This document shows, piece after piece, positions 54,401 to 64,000 of a stretch of DNA of 64,000 nucleotides (the first letter of the stretch is position 1; each line of letters starts with the position of its first letter). Made by a program: the position numbers and the translations under genes. The notes below the pieces were generated by a model. That model was not told the origin of the DNA. It ran no database searches and was given only the letters and a program-made list of their open reading frames with translations. Source of the stretch: Halicephalobus mephisto (taxonomy: Eukaryota; Nematoda; Chromadorea; Rhabditida; Panagrolaimidae); contig SWDT01000010.1 in NCBI GenBank assembly GCA_009193035.1, positions 868,001-932,000 of the forward strand, in the 5' to 3' direction.

Positions 54401-55914
54401 AAAAATCAAAGTTCAGTTTATGATTAATCAACCCAAAACCAGCCTCTTTTTCGATGATTTCACTGGCGAATTCCGCTAATTGTCCTTCGAAAGTCCCCCA
54501 ATGGGATTTCGGCCGGAGGATCGTGATGTGGTCGTTTAAGAAACATTTCCAATCATAGGTCATGCAGAGGTCCGTATAAGTAACTTCATAATGTTTTCCG
54601 TTATGTTCGACAGGAACTGACAAATTGTAAATAATGTACTAAAAAGTAAAATTACACAATTTTAAAAATAAAAAAAAGTAAATTTAAATAATTAAAAAAA
54701 AAGAAAAATTTAAAATTTAAAATTTAAAAAAAGTAATTTTAAATAATTAAAAAAATAAAAAAAGAAAATTTTAAAAAGGTTAAAAAATTTAAGATAAGTT
54801 AAAAAAATAAATTTAAAATAAAAAAGGAAATTAAAAAAAAATTTAAAAATGAAAGTTTTTAAAGTTAAAAAAAATTAAAATTAAAATTTTTAAAATAAAA
54901 AAAAAATTTAAAAATGAAAGTTTTTAAAGTTAAAAAAAATTAAAATTAAAATTTTTAAAATTAAAAAGAAATTTAAAAATGAAAATTTTTAAAGTTAAAA
55001 AAAATTAAAATTAAAAACCTTATTGATTCGATCGAGTTCGTTGATGAATTTGGAAACGAGCATGTTTGGTCTTCCGAATTCCTCGTCCGTCTTGGCCGCT
55101 GCGATGACGTCAACATATCCAGGAAAATCGTAAAATTTCCCCGGAAAAAAATGGTGTTCATCAAGAGGCCAATTCTTGGTCAAGATATCTCTCTCATATC
55201 TCCATCTGGCGTTTTCAGGAGAAAATACATACTGTGGATCAATAGTTGTCTAAAATAAATAAAATAAAATAAAATATTTTAAACTTTTTTAAAAAATTAA
55301 TTATTTTTTATAATTTTAAAGTTATTATTTAAATATTAACGAAATTTTTAAAATTAAATTTAAAAAAAAATTAAAAACTAATTAATTTTAGAAAAATTAA
55401 AAAGTAATTAATTTAAAAAATTAAAAAATAACTAATTTTATAAATATTTAAAAAAATTAATTTTTAAAAAAGTTAAAAATATCCAAAAAAAATTAATTTT
55501 TAAAAAAGTTAAAAATAATTAATTTTAGAAAATTAGAAAAATTTATTTAAAAAAATATTTAAAAATAATTTATTTCGAAAATAATTTTATAATTAATTTT
55601 ATGATTTAATAATTTAATAATTAATTTTATAATTTTATAATTAATTTAATAATTTAATAATTAAAATAAATCACCTGTTCTTTAATCCAAAGAAATCCGA
55701 TCATCAGAAATCCAGTCAAGACAAAAGGTCCAACAAAAAGTAAAAATCGCAATTTGTGGGCTATAAAACCCCATCGAAAAAATAATTTAATAAAATTTTC
55801 GTCGAAACCCCAATGGGAAATTAATTCAAAAAATTCACCGAACTTCATGTTAAAAAATCGGAATGGATAAGAACGGATCTGAATCGATTGATCAAAAAGG
55901 AAATTTTCGGTCAT
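48477..55914 (-). CDS. Patched-related (PTR) sterol-sensing-domain membrane protein
   Basis: Nine exons on the minus strand: 55675-55914, 55019-55249, about 54440-54638, 53797-54016, 52940-53385, 51567-51762, 51166-51521, 49523-50465 and 48477-48883; about 1080 residues. All joints agree in phase except exon 3 to 4, where no GT donor gives the required phase, so that border is unresolved (a micro-exon or other site is possible). RND-type architecture: TM1 (LLFVGPFVLTGFLMIGF), extracellular loop with PGYVDVIAAAK, a sterol-sensing domain with PFIVICIGIDDAFLMSAAWHR, second loop, and the closing TM bundle with SIGFSVDLSAHISYAYVKSP, the PTR hallmark. Exon 7 inserts a cytoplasmic acidic linker with DDDKKED/NDKKEDI repeats between TM halves. 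Intron 6 (51522-51566) is a 45-base GC-AG intron (CAG|GCAAGT); the nearby GT gives an immediate stop. PTR proteins act in moulting, cuticle and lipid/sterol handling in C. elegans. Confidence 0.9.
48884..49522 (-). repeat. Last intron of the PTR gene, AAATAAAAATAAA repeats
   Basis: 48900-49110 is a field of TTTAAAATAAAAATAAA units; 49190-49430 has two copies of TTTTCGAATTTTTGCGCAAA (49233 and 49383) with TTTAATCATT.TACCGTAA. No coding signal. Confidence 0.6.
50505..51025 (-). repeat. Intronic repeat R1, inverted copy in a PTR intron
   Basis: Reverse complement of 46800-47215 (see there), with three units of the ~105 bp part and the same TAGATCTAGGTCC and CCCCTTGTCCATC landmarks. It lies wholly inside the intron 50466-51165. 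A short palindromic TTACATAATATTACATAA field follows at 51070-51150. Confidence 0.85.
52490..52920. repeat. ~196 bp tandem repeat in a PTR intron (2 full copies and 1 partial)
   Basis: Units start AAAAATAGCG.CCTTCTATTGG at about 52490, 52686 and 52882 and contain ACTTAGGGGATTTTTAATTT, ATTTAAATCCTACAAATCGT and AAAATTATGCATAAATAAAA. The third, partial copy ends 20 bases from the donor of the SSD exon. Confidence 0.8.
53386..55018 (-). repeat. Repeat-filled introns 2-4 of the PTR gene
   Basis: 53520-53750: three ~80 bp units with AAAATTTAAAATTACTGTTT and GGCGGGAACTTT. 54060-54360: four ~80 bp units with GAACTTAACTATGAAATTCA and AAATTTAAATATAATTATTA. 54660-55010: AAAGTTAAAAAAAATTAAAA units. Each field lies in a different intron. 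Confidence 0.65.
55250..55674 (-). other. First intron of the PTR gene, low complexity
   Basis: Almost entirely A and T with AAATTAATTTTTAAAAAAGT units. Nothing else seen. Confidence 0.5.
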
Positions 55915-56099
55915 TCTTTTTTCTTCTTTTATCTTGACACGAAGTGGTCGTTTTTGGTATTGTGGATCATCTTAAAAATTTTTAAAGTAGATGATTTTTA
56001 AAACTTTACGAAATTGTTTTTTTCGACATTTCCTCGATTTCGTAACATTCATTTTTTCGTTTTTAGACCAATGTTGAGATCTGCAAAGTAGTCAACATC

Positions 56100-56321
56100 T
56101 GTCGCAGAAAGCGAGAAGACTCCTAGCACGAAAACCTTGGAGATACAGGAACTCAATTTGCGCATCAAAGGACAGGTAGAATCAGAGGAACACAGGAGCG
56201 AGATCAGAGAATCGGATAAAGTTGCGAAGAGTTGTTCTTAACTACTTTGTATTGTTGACTACTGGAATAAAGCGACCAGTTAACAATTGTCAATTAAGGG
56301 AAGAGGCCAGAATCCCTTACA
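56100..56321 (+). mobile_element. Solo-LTR-like element, copy 2 (222 bp, 5-bp target duplication)
   Basis: Starts TGTCGCAGAAAGCGAGAAG, ends GAATCCCTTACA and is flanked by ACATC on both sides (56095-56099 and 56322-56326). GGAATAAAGCGACC gives a poly(A) signal inside, as in an LTR R region. An open frame (SEKTPSTKTLEIQEL...) ends at the TAA before the poly(A) signal; in the other copy this frame contains a stop. It is homologous, inverted, to 26372-26586. Confidence 0.8.
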
Positions 56322-56329
56322 ACATCAAA

Positions 56330-57540
56330 GTCAAATTTTTACGAAATAATCTGATAAATTGACTTTTTTGAATGTTGCAAGCAAAGTGCGGATTTGGATT
56401 TCGAAGTCTTCATAATTGTGAGTACATTAATGCTAGTAAAATTATCTACACAAAAAGTGTAACTTTTAGTTCAGTGATAAATATAAATCGTCACTATTAT
56501 TTTTAATTTTCGTCACAAATGTTGAATATTCATGAAAATGTGATGATTATATAACATTTCGCAATTATTACGATGTTAAAAGTTATGCTTTTTTGTGTAT
56601 AAGCGTTGCGTGAAAATCGCAGATTTGATTTCGACTTCGATGTTGATCAAGTTGCCTAAACGTTGCGAGAAAATTGCAAATGTATAACTGGAGAGATAAT
56701 GCTTTAGGTTTCAATGAATTTAAAGGATTAAAAAGCCAACTTTTACTAATGGATATACCTTAAATTTGTCGTTATCTAAAAATAGGGATTTTCTGGTTAA
56801 TTATTTGAAGGCTGTATACGTAAGAAGCTGATAACACTGTTCCTCATATCCACAAAAAGGATATATTAAAACTATTTTGAACGCATAGTCTCCATGACCG
56901 GAGATATTCAGAACACCGAAGTCTTAACAGTCCCTGCTCTTCCCTGAGGAGTATAAAAGGGAACACTTCGATGTATCGGCAGTCCTCCCCGGATGTAGTT
57001 CTGATATTAATAATATTTGTTCCTACTTTGTATTATGTCTCATTCTAAGTAAAAGACATAACAGAAACGATTCTAATGTATCTGATAAATAAGAACTGTT
57101 TTAATGTATCGATACATTGAATATAATATATTTATACACTTAATATATTGGTATATTGAAGGTAATGAATCTAATACATTACAATTGTTTTAATTTCTTG
57201 ATACATTGAATACAATGCACAGATATCATATGTAATTCATTAGTATATTGAATGCAATATATCTGGTACATTAGAATTCTCATAATATATCCATATATTA
57301 TATACAGTACATCGATATTAACTTAATATACCGATACAATGAATGCAATGTATTTGATACATTACAGCCATTTAGTGTATCCATAAGTTGTATATAATTT
57401 ACGTACTTTTTGTGTGTATAATCGAGTTGTTTCAAAGTTTCTTGAAATTCATGTTCTTTTTCATCATTAGTGTACTGTAATCAAAGTATTAGTACTTTAT
57501 TTTGAATTCATTATGAATCAACTGAAAATCTGAACAATGT
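56330..57540. other. Spacer with MITE M1 copy 5 and GATACATT-type repeat
   Basis: MITE M1 copy 5 lies at 56449-56600. 57070-57400 is a degenerate palindromic field of ATGTATCTGATA / GATACATTGAATACAAT units, the same type as at 34935-35100. A TATAAAAGGG at about 56952 could be a promoter, but no gene follows on the plus strand. Confidence 0.5.
56449..56600. mobile_element. MITE family M1, copy 5
   Basis: Left end ACACAAAAAGTGTAACTTTT, right end AAAAGTTATGCTTTTTTGTG, with CGTCACAAATGTTGAATATT inside. Confidence 0.7.
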
Positions 57541-57542
57541 TA

Positions 57543-60500
57543 CTAGGAAAGAAACAGAAAAACAAGAAAAGTAATTATTGATAAACCGATTCCAAAGGAG
57601 TTCCCAGAATTGTTAATTGAGCTGGTAAACTCCAACAAAAAGCCACGATTGCCAGTGGTGGTTGATGTATATATAATTTCAGCCGTATTGTTGTCGATTG
57701 TGATGATTTGTCCAACAGATGTTACACTAAAATAAATGTCGATGTATTCTTATTAATAAGAAACCAAGACTTACTTATTTCCAGACACAGTAACTTCATC
57801 TCCATCTTTCAAATCCAGAAATTTGCAAGTGAACTGAATTTTTAACATTCTGGGGAAATTAATCACTGGGAAAGTGGTTGTAAGAGGGTAATGAGCAGTA
57901 TATGGATAACCGTAACTTTTGGAATAGATTATGCCATGGAAGGAAGTAATGTTCGGGTTAAGGTTACTGTCATCATCTGGAATAACTCGCTAAATAGTTA
58001 AATTCATTCTTCTTTTGAAGGAAACTTACAACTACTGTCAATAATCCCAACTGTAACTGTATCATTGGCCGGAACAATGAAAGAATTGAACATTCCCCTC
58101 AAGTTCACGGCATTCCATCCGGCAGCTGAATTTTTGTTGAAAGAAAATAACGGATGATTTTTATCATTTCCAGCTACGAACAACACATCAGAACCCATAG
58201 TGTTCCCCAATTGAGTTATATGAAGTTCCTGATTGGGACAATTCAGGATGGTGTACATGCAAGTTTCAGTGCTCCCACCTTTCGCCGTCAAGTTTGTTTG
58301 AAAAGTATGAAAAACCCCATCCAATTGGAAAATGTTGTTTTTATCCGGACAGTTCACCGAATGAGCATCGACGTTCCAGAAGAAAAGAGTGACTTTGGCG
58401 TGTTGACTGCTGGAACTGCCAAAAATAAAATACCCTGATTTAGACTGATATCGACGAGGAATGTATTTTCTACCAATGTCAGGATATTGAAGACTATTGA
58501 GACTGAAAAGAAATGATTTTACAAATCTATGAAATGAAAAATTGTAAAGCTATTTGAAGAATTCAGAAAAATTGCTTTTCAGATCTAATTTCGCAATAAT
58601 CTGAAATTTGCATTGAAATCTAATAAAACTGCAAAGTCTGTGTACGGTTATAGAAAGTATAGTATTCGTTGTGAGATAGATTTCTGCTTTTGCATAACGA
58701 AAAACTCACTTTTTCATATATTCCATTCCATCGAAAAGCTCAAATTTACTGTACTGATCACCACTGTTTTCGTCGAAAGTCATTGAGACATCCAATGTGT
58801 CGCCTTTAGGAACAGAAATAGTATAATAACCATAAATGTTCCTTGACAAATCCAGCGGAAAAACCGGGTTTTCCTTGGTTAAAGTTATGTTGGCTATGTA
58901 GAGGATATTGATTGTCTTTAAATTCATGTAAAGAACCGGGGATTCATATACAGTGGATGGAGTTGGTCCAGAATTCAGATTCACAGCGAATGGAACAAAA
59001 GGCAAAAATTTATAAGAAATACTCATTGAAGTGGACGAATTCGAAACAACGGAATTCAATGCCGTCCCATAGTATACGGTAATTGAGTCTCCACTATTTT
59101 TTCTGAATTTTATATTTATCTCTGCAGAAATAAATCTGCCTGAGCAATTAGAAGGAGGAACGATCTAAAAAATTTTCTTTCATTAACTGCTGAAATTTAA
59201 TTGTACTCACAGAAATTGTGCAATTTGTATTACTACAGTATCCAAAATTTGATCCATATTCAGTAAATCCAATGTTGGTTGTAGCATCGCAAGGAAAAGT
59301 GACTGATCGGTTATAACAAGTGCAATCTAAAGATGCTTTTAAAACTACTTTTCCTTCATGAAATTCTTACCTTTAGGAGTCTGAAGAACTTCGAATCCTC
59401 CTTGGACAACACTGTCATCAGACGTAAAATTCAAATAATCACTTTTTTCAGTAGATGAAGGTTCATAGTAGTAGACGGTTCCAAAATCCAACGGATAAAC
59501 CGTATTTTTGGAATCTTTAACTTGGATGATATCAGAGTACCATTCATAGTAATTTCTAGTAACTTTAAGGTAATAAGTCTTTTTGAAATCACCTCTCATG
59601 GTGTGTTCACAAGTCTAAAATCTGTTTTAGAAGCAATTTTCGAAAGAGTTTACTTACCCAATCATTGGAATATCCATTTTTGTTAAAATTCGAATAAGTA
59701 ACACTATTGTCTTTTTCATAGGGTTGACAAGATCCTTTTGTTAGATTATGAGGTTTGACAAGAGTTACATACCCGTCGAATCCATAAACATTTGGATTAG
59801 AACCATAGGATGTGTGATTTTTGGCATAAATTATCCGAACTTGTTGTCCGTCAACAACATATCTTCCGACATGTGTGATTGTCCTTCCGGTTCCTCCAGT
59901 GACATTCAATGTCTCTAATGTATATAATTTCAATGAGGAAACAACAATTTTCAGTTTGTATCCAGAGGGAACAGTAAAGGTCCAAGTACAGAGTTCTTCC
60001 TTCTGTGTGGATCTGTTTCCATAAGCGAAAATCGGGATAATCTGAGTACTATCCGTCAGATTGAAGGATTCTCCACTAAGAAGACAATTTGAAACCAACT
60101 TTGGATTGCTTGGAGCATAGACAAGCCCTTGAAATGCTGTCCAATCAACAATATCCGATTGTGGTCCAAAATGGAAGGCAATATTTGGGTTGTTCTCCCC
60201 ATAGAAGATTCTGTTTCTCATTCCGATAGAATTGTACGTTCTAAAAGCAGATTTTATTAAGCAAAAAATAGAAAAACTTACGTATATCCATTACTTTCGA
60301 GATTATTAAAATAATCAATTTCAACTGCATTTTGAAAAGTAAAATTCCCCATATTTCCATTAACAAGATAGATCAACAGATCCCCAGTGTTATCTGCTCT
60401 AGTGAATGAAGCAGAGCAAGGAATTGTGTTATTTGTGGTTCCGGTACTTATTGACTTTGGATAACTTGGAGATTGGAACATTCTGAGCTCTCCTGGAGAA

Positions 60501-60661
60501 AGGGAATATGGAAGATCCTCTGAGCCACATGTTGCTGGAGTTGATGCTATTATAGCTCCATTTGATGACGGTATAACTGAAGATTAAGCTAAGCTCGATA
60601 TCTTTTCCGGTTAGCAAAACTTACGGGAAAAAAGTAGAAGAACAAAATAGTAAATTCTCAT
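57543..60661 (-). CDS. Secreted/GPI-anchored CUB-like domain protein
   Basis: Nine exons on the minus strand, every junction checked in phase: 60625-60661, 60282-60576, 59658-60240, 59371-59614, 59211-59326, 58710-59164, 58030-58502, 57775-57976 and 57543-57726; 862 residues. The first exon encodes a hydrophobic start (MRIYYFVLLLFS), a signal peptide completed in exon 2. Repeated units of about 200-250 residues then follow, each with a Cys pair and a SP.YP..-type strand start: CGSEDLPYSLSPGELRMFQS, CLLSGESFNLTD..CTWTFTVPSGYKLKI, CQPYEKDNSVTYSNF, and a last unit with FHGIIYSKSYGYPYTAHYPL. This is the nematode CUB-like family (dod-17/dod-24 type), many of whose members respond to pathogens in C. 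elegans. The end, NNSGNSFGIGLSIITFLVFL plus FLS, is a GPI-anchor signal. Many N-glycosylation sites are visible. It is longer than the usual two-domain members. Confidence 0.85.
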
Positions 60662-60699
60662 AACAACTGTAGCCACTTTTACACGACACGTGTCGTCTT

Positions 60700-61700
60700 A
60701 TTTCTCGATATGAAAATCTCGCTGAGTATTGTGATAAATATATACACACCTAGTCTTGTGTTATCAGACGGATGACGTTGTCTTAGGGGTGTTCCCGAAG
60801 CTGACTAATCAATTCTTTGTAACTGGGAATTCGTTGAAGAAAAAATCATTAATCAACTTTGTCTGGAAAAAATATATTTGACAATGTCGAAATAAAAAAT
60901 GGGAGTGCCGTATAACGTTATTTGTTGGACATTTAGACGTCATTGATCGTTTAGAAGAATAAATAGCATAGGTTTACATAATTGGAATTTGCTGATTCTT
61001 GTACTATCATGGAATATATTTCAGCAGTGTATTTTTCTGTAACTCATTACATTTACGTAGGAACTATGACACTTGAAATAAATATTAAAATAATTATCAA
61101 TATCAACGATCCGAATATGTTCAGAGGTGTCTGAAATTACAAAAGGATTAGCAATCAACACTGACTGTTTCTGGATAAAGGTTAATGACTTTTCGTTGTT
61201 GAAAATAAAGTGAGACAGATAGATTGATCCTTTTATACAAGAAGAGATGTACTTATACATAGATTCATTTAAAATAAATTTGCGTAGACATGCTCGTTCA
61301 TATCATTAAGCAGATTTGCTGTGAATCCAATTATATAAGTATTACTTTTCTCAGTAAATCAGGATTAGTCTCCTTACAGCAGTGATGATAGAGAAAACTA
61401 TTCATCTATTTTGTTCTTTCTCTACTACAAATTTCTTTCCTTTCTCTTCCATTAACTTATTCATCACATCGTCATTCTCATCTTTGATACCTGGAGATAA
61501 ATGTTATTTCAGTGTGATAAAAGTACAATGTATCTAATAATATAAAGGATCATTTGGGTGTTAAAATATTTGACAATTATCTTACAAAAATGTTGATAAA
61601 TTAATTTTCATCGTATTAAACTGAAGTTTTTTAAAACATCGATTATAAAATAAGCCAAAACTTGTCAGAATCAGTTCATGAGCTCTTTTAAGACTTACTT
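60700..61700. other. Spacer; possible orphan terminal exon on the minus strand
   Basis: At 61402-61490 (minus) a TTATCTCCAG acceptor is followed by a 29-codon frame reading IKDENDDVMNKLMEEKGKK and on to a TGA. Its codon use looks real, but no upstream exon is found; a LTR-like element is inserted 220 bases upstream. It may be the remnant of a gene disrupted by that insertion. The divergent promoter of the CUB-like gene (TATA-like ATAAATATATAC near 60737) is also here. The rest is plain AT-rich spacer. Confidence 0.3.
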
Positions 61701-61708
61701 AAGATGAT

Positions 61709-61920
61709 TGTCGGAAAACTAGCTCTGGCCTCATCTAGTCCAAAACTAATATGGAAGGAAAAACGTCTCTCGGCAAGTATCGAACCCGCATCGTCTTGCT
61801 ATCCGGGCAAGTGCTTTTTCTCTTAAGCTACGAGAGCGACCTTTTCCAATTCCATTCATGGAAGCAGAATCGTTTCTCCTGAACGACCATTCCTTTCTCG
61901 CTACGCTTAATGTCGCGACA
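61709..61920 (-). mobile_element. TGTCG...CGACA element with tRNA-like domain, copy 2 (212 bp)
   Basis: Ends TGTCGGAAAACTAG and TTAATGTCGCGACA, with the direct repeat ATGAT on both sides (61704-61708 and 61921-61925). It is about 95% identical to 34726-34920 by eye apart from a 17-bp length difference. A 77-codon open frame across it (61746-61979) is spurious. Confidence 0.85.
61766..61837 (-). tRNA. tRNA-like cloverleaf (pseudo-tRNA) inside the element, copy 2
   Basis: Same fold as 34783-34854. Here the B box GTTCGATAC fits the pol III consensus completely, the A box TAGCTTAAGAG fits, and TTTTT follows about 8 bases past the acceptor stem. The loop CCGGATA keeps the C at position 33 and the acceptor mismatch at pair 1-72, so it is probably a transcribed tRNA-derived element and not a decoding tRNA. 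Confidence 0.6.
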
Positions 61921-62089
61921 ATGATATAAAAATTCGACCAAAAATGAATATAATGTGAGTTGTGCTTTTTTGTATACATTGTTTATAACTACTTTTATTA
62001 CTCTCTTTCTTCTACTTTAGTACTAGTTCATATTATAATCCAACCAATCTGATTGTTTTTTACTTTTACAGAAGCATTATGTACAATAA

Positions 62090-63662
62090 CTACAGAAATT
62101 CATCGCCTTCTTGGAAGTCGTTGATGATTATTGATGGTATTTCATCCAGAGCTTCATTTCTGATTACTAAACAGTCTTCGGTTTCGGACGTCTTAACTGA
62201 TCCGGAAACTGTCGCAATTGAGCAGAATCCGACAGTAGGAGTTGATTTTCGTCTAATCGACGGTGATCTCGGAATCAGGAACTTCGACTGGGTCGTGGTT
62301 ACTGTAGAATCGGTCTTGAGAGTCACCATTGTTGTGTTTCTTCGATTGCGGGATTTGTCGACGATTGAATCCCTCATGGTCATTGACGGCTTCCTCAGAA
62401 TAGCGACTCTGGATTCCGATTGCAATTCAGAAACCGTGAATCTTCTAGAACGAAGGAATCTGGAACAACAAGGAATCAATTCGAGTTGATTCCGAACACA
62501 AGGACAAGCGTTCAAGAAAGCTCGGGTGTACTCTGAACTCGCCATACAAAAAATGAAAAAATTCAGACAATGGTTGAGCGTTTCGAAGGTGTTCGCAATG
62601 TACCGGAAGACCTGCAAATTCATGAATTAAAAATCATAAAAATTAAAAACAAGCTTTACTACAGAATTGTCTCAATATGGAATTTCGGGGTCTTTCGAAA
62701 CAATCTAAAGCATTAAGTTTGGATATTGATTTCGAAATTTGCTACTAGATTTTCAATAGATCTAGAGATTTCTGAAATTTTAGATAACTTCAGAAATTTC
62801 TATTGGATTTTAGAAAATTTTAAGATCTTTTTAGAATTCTGAATAGATCTAGAAATTTCTGAAATTTTAAATAACTTCAAAAATTTCTGTCCAATTTTAA
62901 AAAATTCTAAGATCTTTTTAGAATTCTGTAAGATTCCAAGGACTTCTGTGAGAATCTGGAAGTTTCACGAAGATTATCGAAATTTTTACAATCTTCTGTA
63001 AGGTTCCAGAAATCTGAAATTTTCCACTAAGTTTTGAAAGATTTTTAAAACTTTTACGAAATTCTTAAAAATTTTGCAATTATTCTAGAAATTTTGTAAG
63101 ATTCTAGAAATTTTTACAGAATTTTGATTAAATTTGATTCACCTGGAAAGAGAATTTAGTTTCCGTCGACTCGTTCTGGAACATCATGACGATTGTCTGA
63201 GGGACGTTGCCGATTACGTAAATGAAGCAAATAGCAATCATCAAAGCTGTCAATCTTTTTTCCGTGAAGCTTTTCATCAACGAATTTTTCTCTCCTTTGA
63301 GTCCAGCCAAATCAGAATTCTCCAAAGTACTCGAATGCTTCTTCAGAAGTCTTCTGTTCTTCTTAGCTATCTGCAGTTGTCTGGCGATGAAGATATTCAA
63401 AGCAACCAAAACGAAGACACAAGCGAATCTGAGGAACTCCCTGAAGAATCCGTAGTAGGAATAAATGGTCCAGTAGGGTTCCTTGCAAAGAATCTCCTTG
63501 TTGTTGCCCTTCTTCCACGTCCCGTCAGGATTCATTTTGTAAGTCACCTGAAGCACCATCGGACAATGCAGCAGAACGGAGAAAATCAAAACACCGAGGA
63601 TCTTCGCGAAGACAGAGTTGATGTAGATCCTCTTGGAATGGGGTTTCCGAAGTAACAAGTAA
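62090..63662 (-). CDS. Rhodopsin-family peptide GPCR (FMRFamide-receptor-like), 3' part
   Basis: Two exons on the minus strand are in the window: 63143-63662 (enters in phase 2 from an upstream exon beyond the window) and 62090-62611 (phase 0), about 347 residues seen. The first begins just after where the TM3 DRY motif should be (LLLRKPHSKRIYINSVFAK) and covers TM4 (ILGVLIFSVLLHCPMVLQV), a loop with Cys, TM5 (LRFACVFVLVALNIFIA), a basic third cytoplasmic loop and TM6 (TALMIAICFIYVIGNVPQTI). The second begins with TM7 (FRYIANTFETLNHCLNFFIF; the usual NPxxY region reads NHCLNFFIF) and CMASSEYTRAFL, then a 130-residue Ser/Thr/Arg-rich tail. FETLNHCLNFFIFC is typical of nematode frpr/dmsr receptors. 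The ligand cannot be predicted. Everything beyond 63663 in the window is intron. Confidence 0.82.
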
Positions 63663-64000
63663 CTGAAAAAATTTCTGTTTAATCACAATGCAAAAATAAG
63701 TTTTCACAAAATTACTTCAAAAATAATTTTTGAAAATCATAGAAATTAGAAATCAATATTTTTGCAAAATAATCTCAACACAAATTTTTGGAATTTTCTA
63801 AAAGTTTAAAATTCGAAATTCCATATGTTGATTTGGGAACTGTTCAATCTAGAAGCTTTTATGAAATTCCAGAAGGTTATATAGAATCCTAAAAAGTACT
63901 AGAATCTTCTATCAGATTTCAGAATTTTCTAAAAACTTCTGTAAAATTCTAAGAAGTTCCAGAATCTTTCACTAAATTTCAGAATTTTCTAAAAACTTCT
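63663..64000 (-). other. GPCR intron reaching the window end, TTCTAGAA-type repeats
   Basis: AT-rich with units such as GAATTTTCTAAAAACTTCT (63911 and 63982) and AGAATCTT.CACTAAATTTC. Similar units fill the other intron (62700-63120). No exon is visible. Confidence 0.5.

Noticed and set aside
61746..61979. 77-codon minus-strand ORF
   Set aside because: It lies across the tRNA-bearing mobile element and its flank; not a gene.
1..64000. Bacterial operon, phage or horizontally acquired gene cluster
   Set aside because: All substantial genes have nematode-type introns and animal or nematode families; I saw no prokaryotic-type gene.

Overview
The window is nuclear DNA from a free-living-type nematode. 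The evidence is: short spliced introns with TTTTCAG/TTTTTAG acceptors, a cuticlin (ZP protein), a patched-related (PTR) protein, a secreted/GPI CUB-like protein, SSU-1-like sulfotransferases, an FMRFamide-receptor-like GPCR, a closely spaced gene pair with an acceptor right before the second ATG (operon style), and one GC-AG intron. The species cannot be named from sequence alone. Introns and spacers are extremely A+T rich and largely built of degenerate tandem repeats.

Layout. 1-2.4 kb: end of a cuticlin (+), an RSP-6/SRSF3-like splicing factor (-) and a divergently transcribed small membrane protein (+). 2.4-4.4 kb: repeats and a doubtful ORF. 4.4-5.9 kb: a secreted Cys-rich protein (-). 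6-14.4 kb: long AT-rich spacer with several tandem repeat fields, a promoter-like island near 8.1-8.3 kb and a small ORF at 13.2 kb. 14.5-18.7 kb: the AP-1 gene fos-1 in five exons (+). 19-29 kb: an array next to fos-1 of three intronless genes (A 19.27 kb, B 23.38 kb broken, C 27.79 kb) whose C-terminal block looks like a divergent Fos bZIP basic region, plus an orphan duplicate of the fos-1 last exon at 22.29 kb. 20-31 kb also holds a LINE remnant, a solo-LTR-like element, MITEs and a ~310 bp tandem duplication.

31.5-37.6 kb: two tandem sulfotransferases (-), with a LTR-like element carrying a tRNA-like cloverleaf between them. 39.4-42.9 kb: prolyl oligopeptidase with an intact triad and a probable mitochondrial presequence (-). 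45-48.5 kb: an HDHD3-like HAD protein and Mediator subunit MDT-17, 89 bp apart (+), converging 8 bp from the end of a nine-exon PTR gene (- , 48.5-55.9 kb). 56.1 kb: second copy of the solo LTR. 57.5-60.7 kb: nine-exon CUB-like protein (-). 61.7 kb: second tRNA-like element. 62.1-63.7 kb: 3' part of a peptide-GPCR gene (-), running off the window.

Most exon junctions given here were checked for phase by hand; exceptions are stated. The most unusual content is the fos-1-adjacent family of bZIP-like genes with degenerate zippers, and the short transposable elements whose 5-bp target duplications are directly visible.
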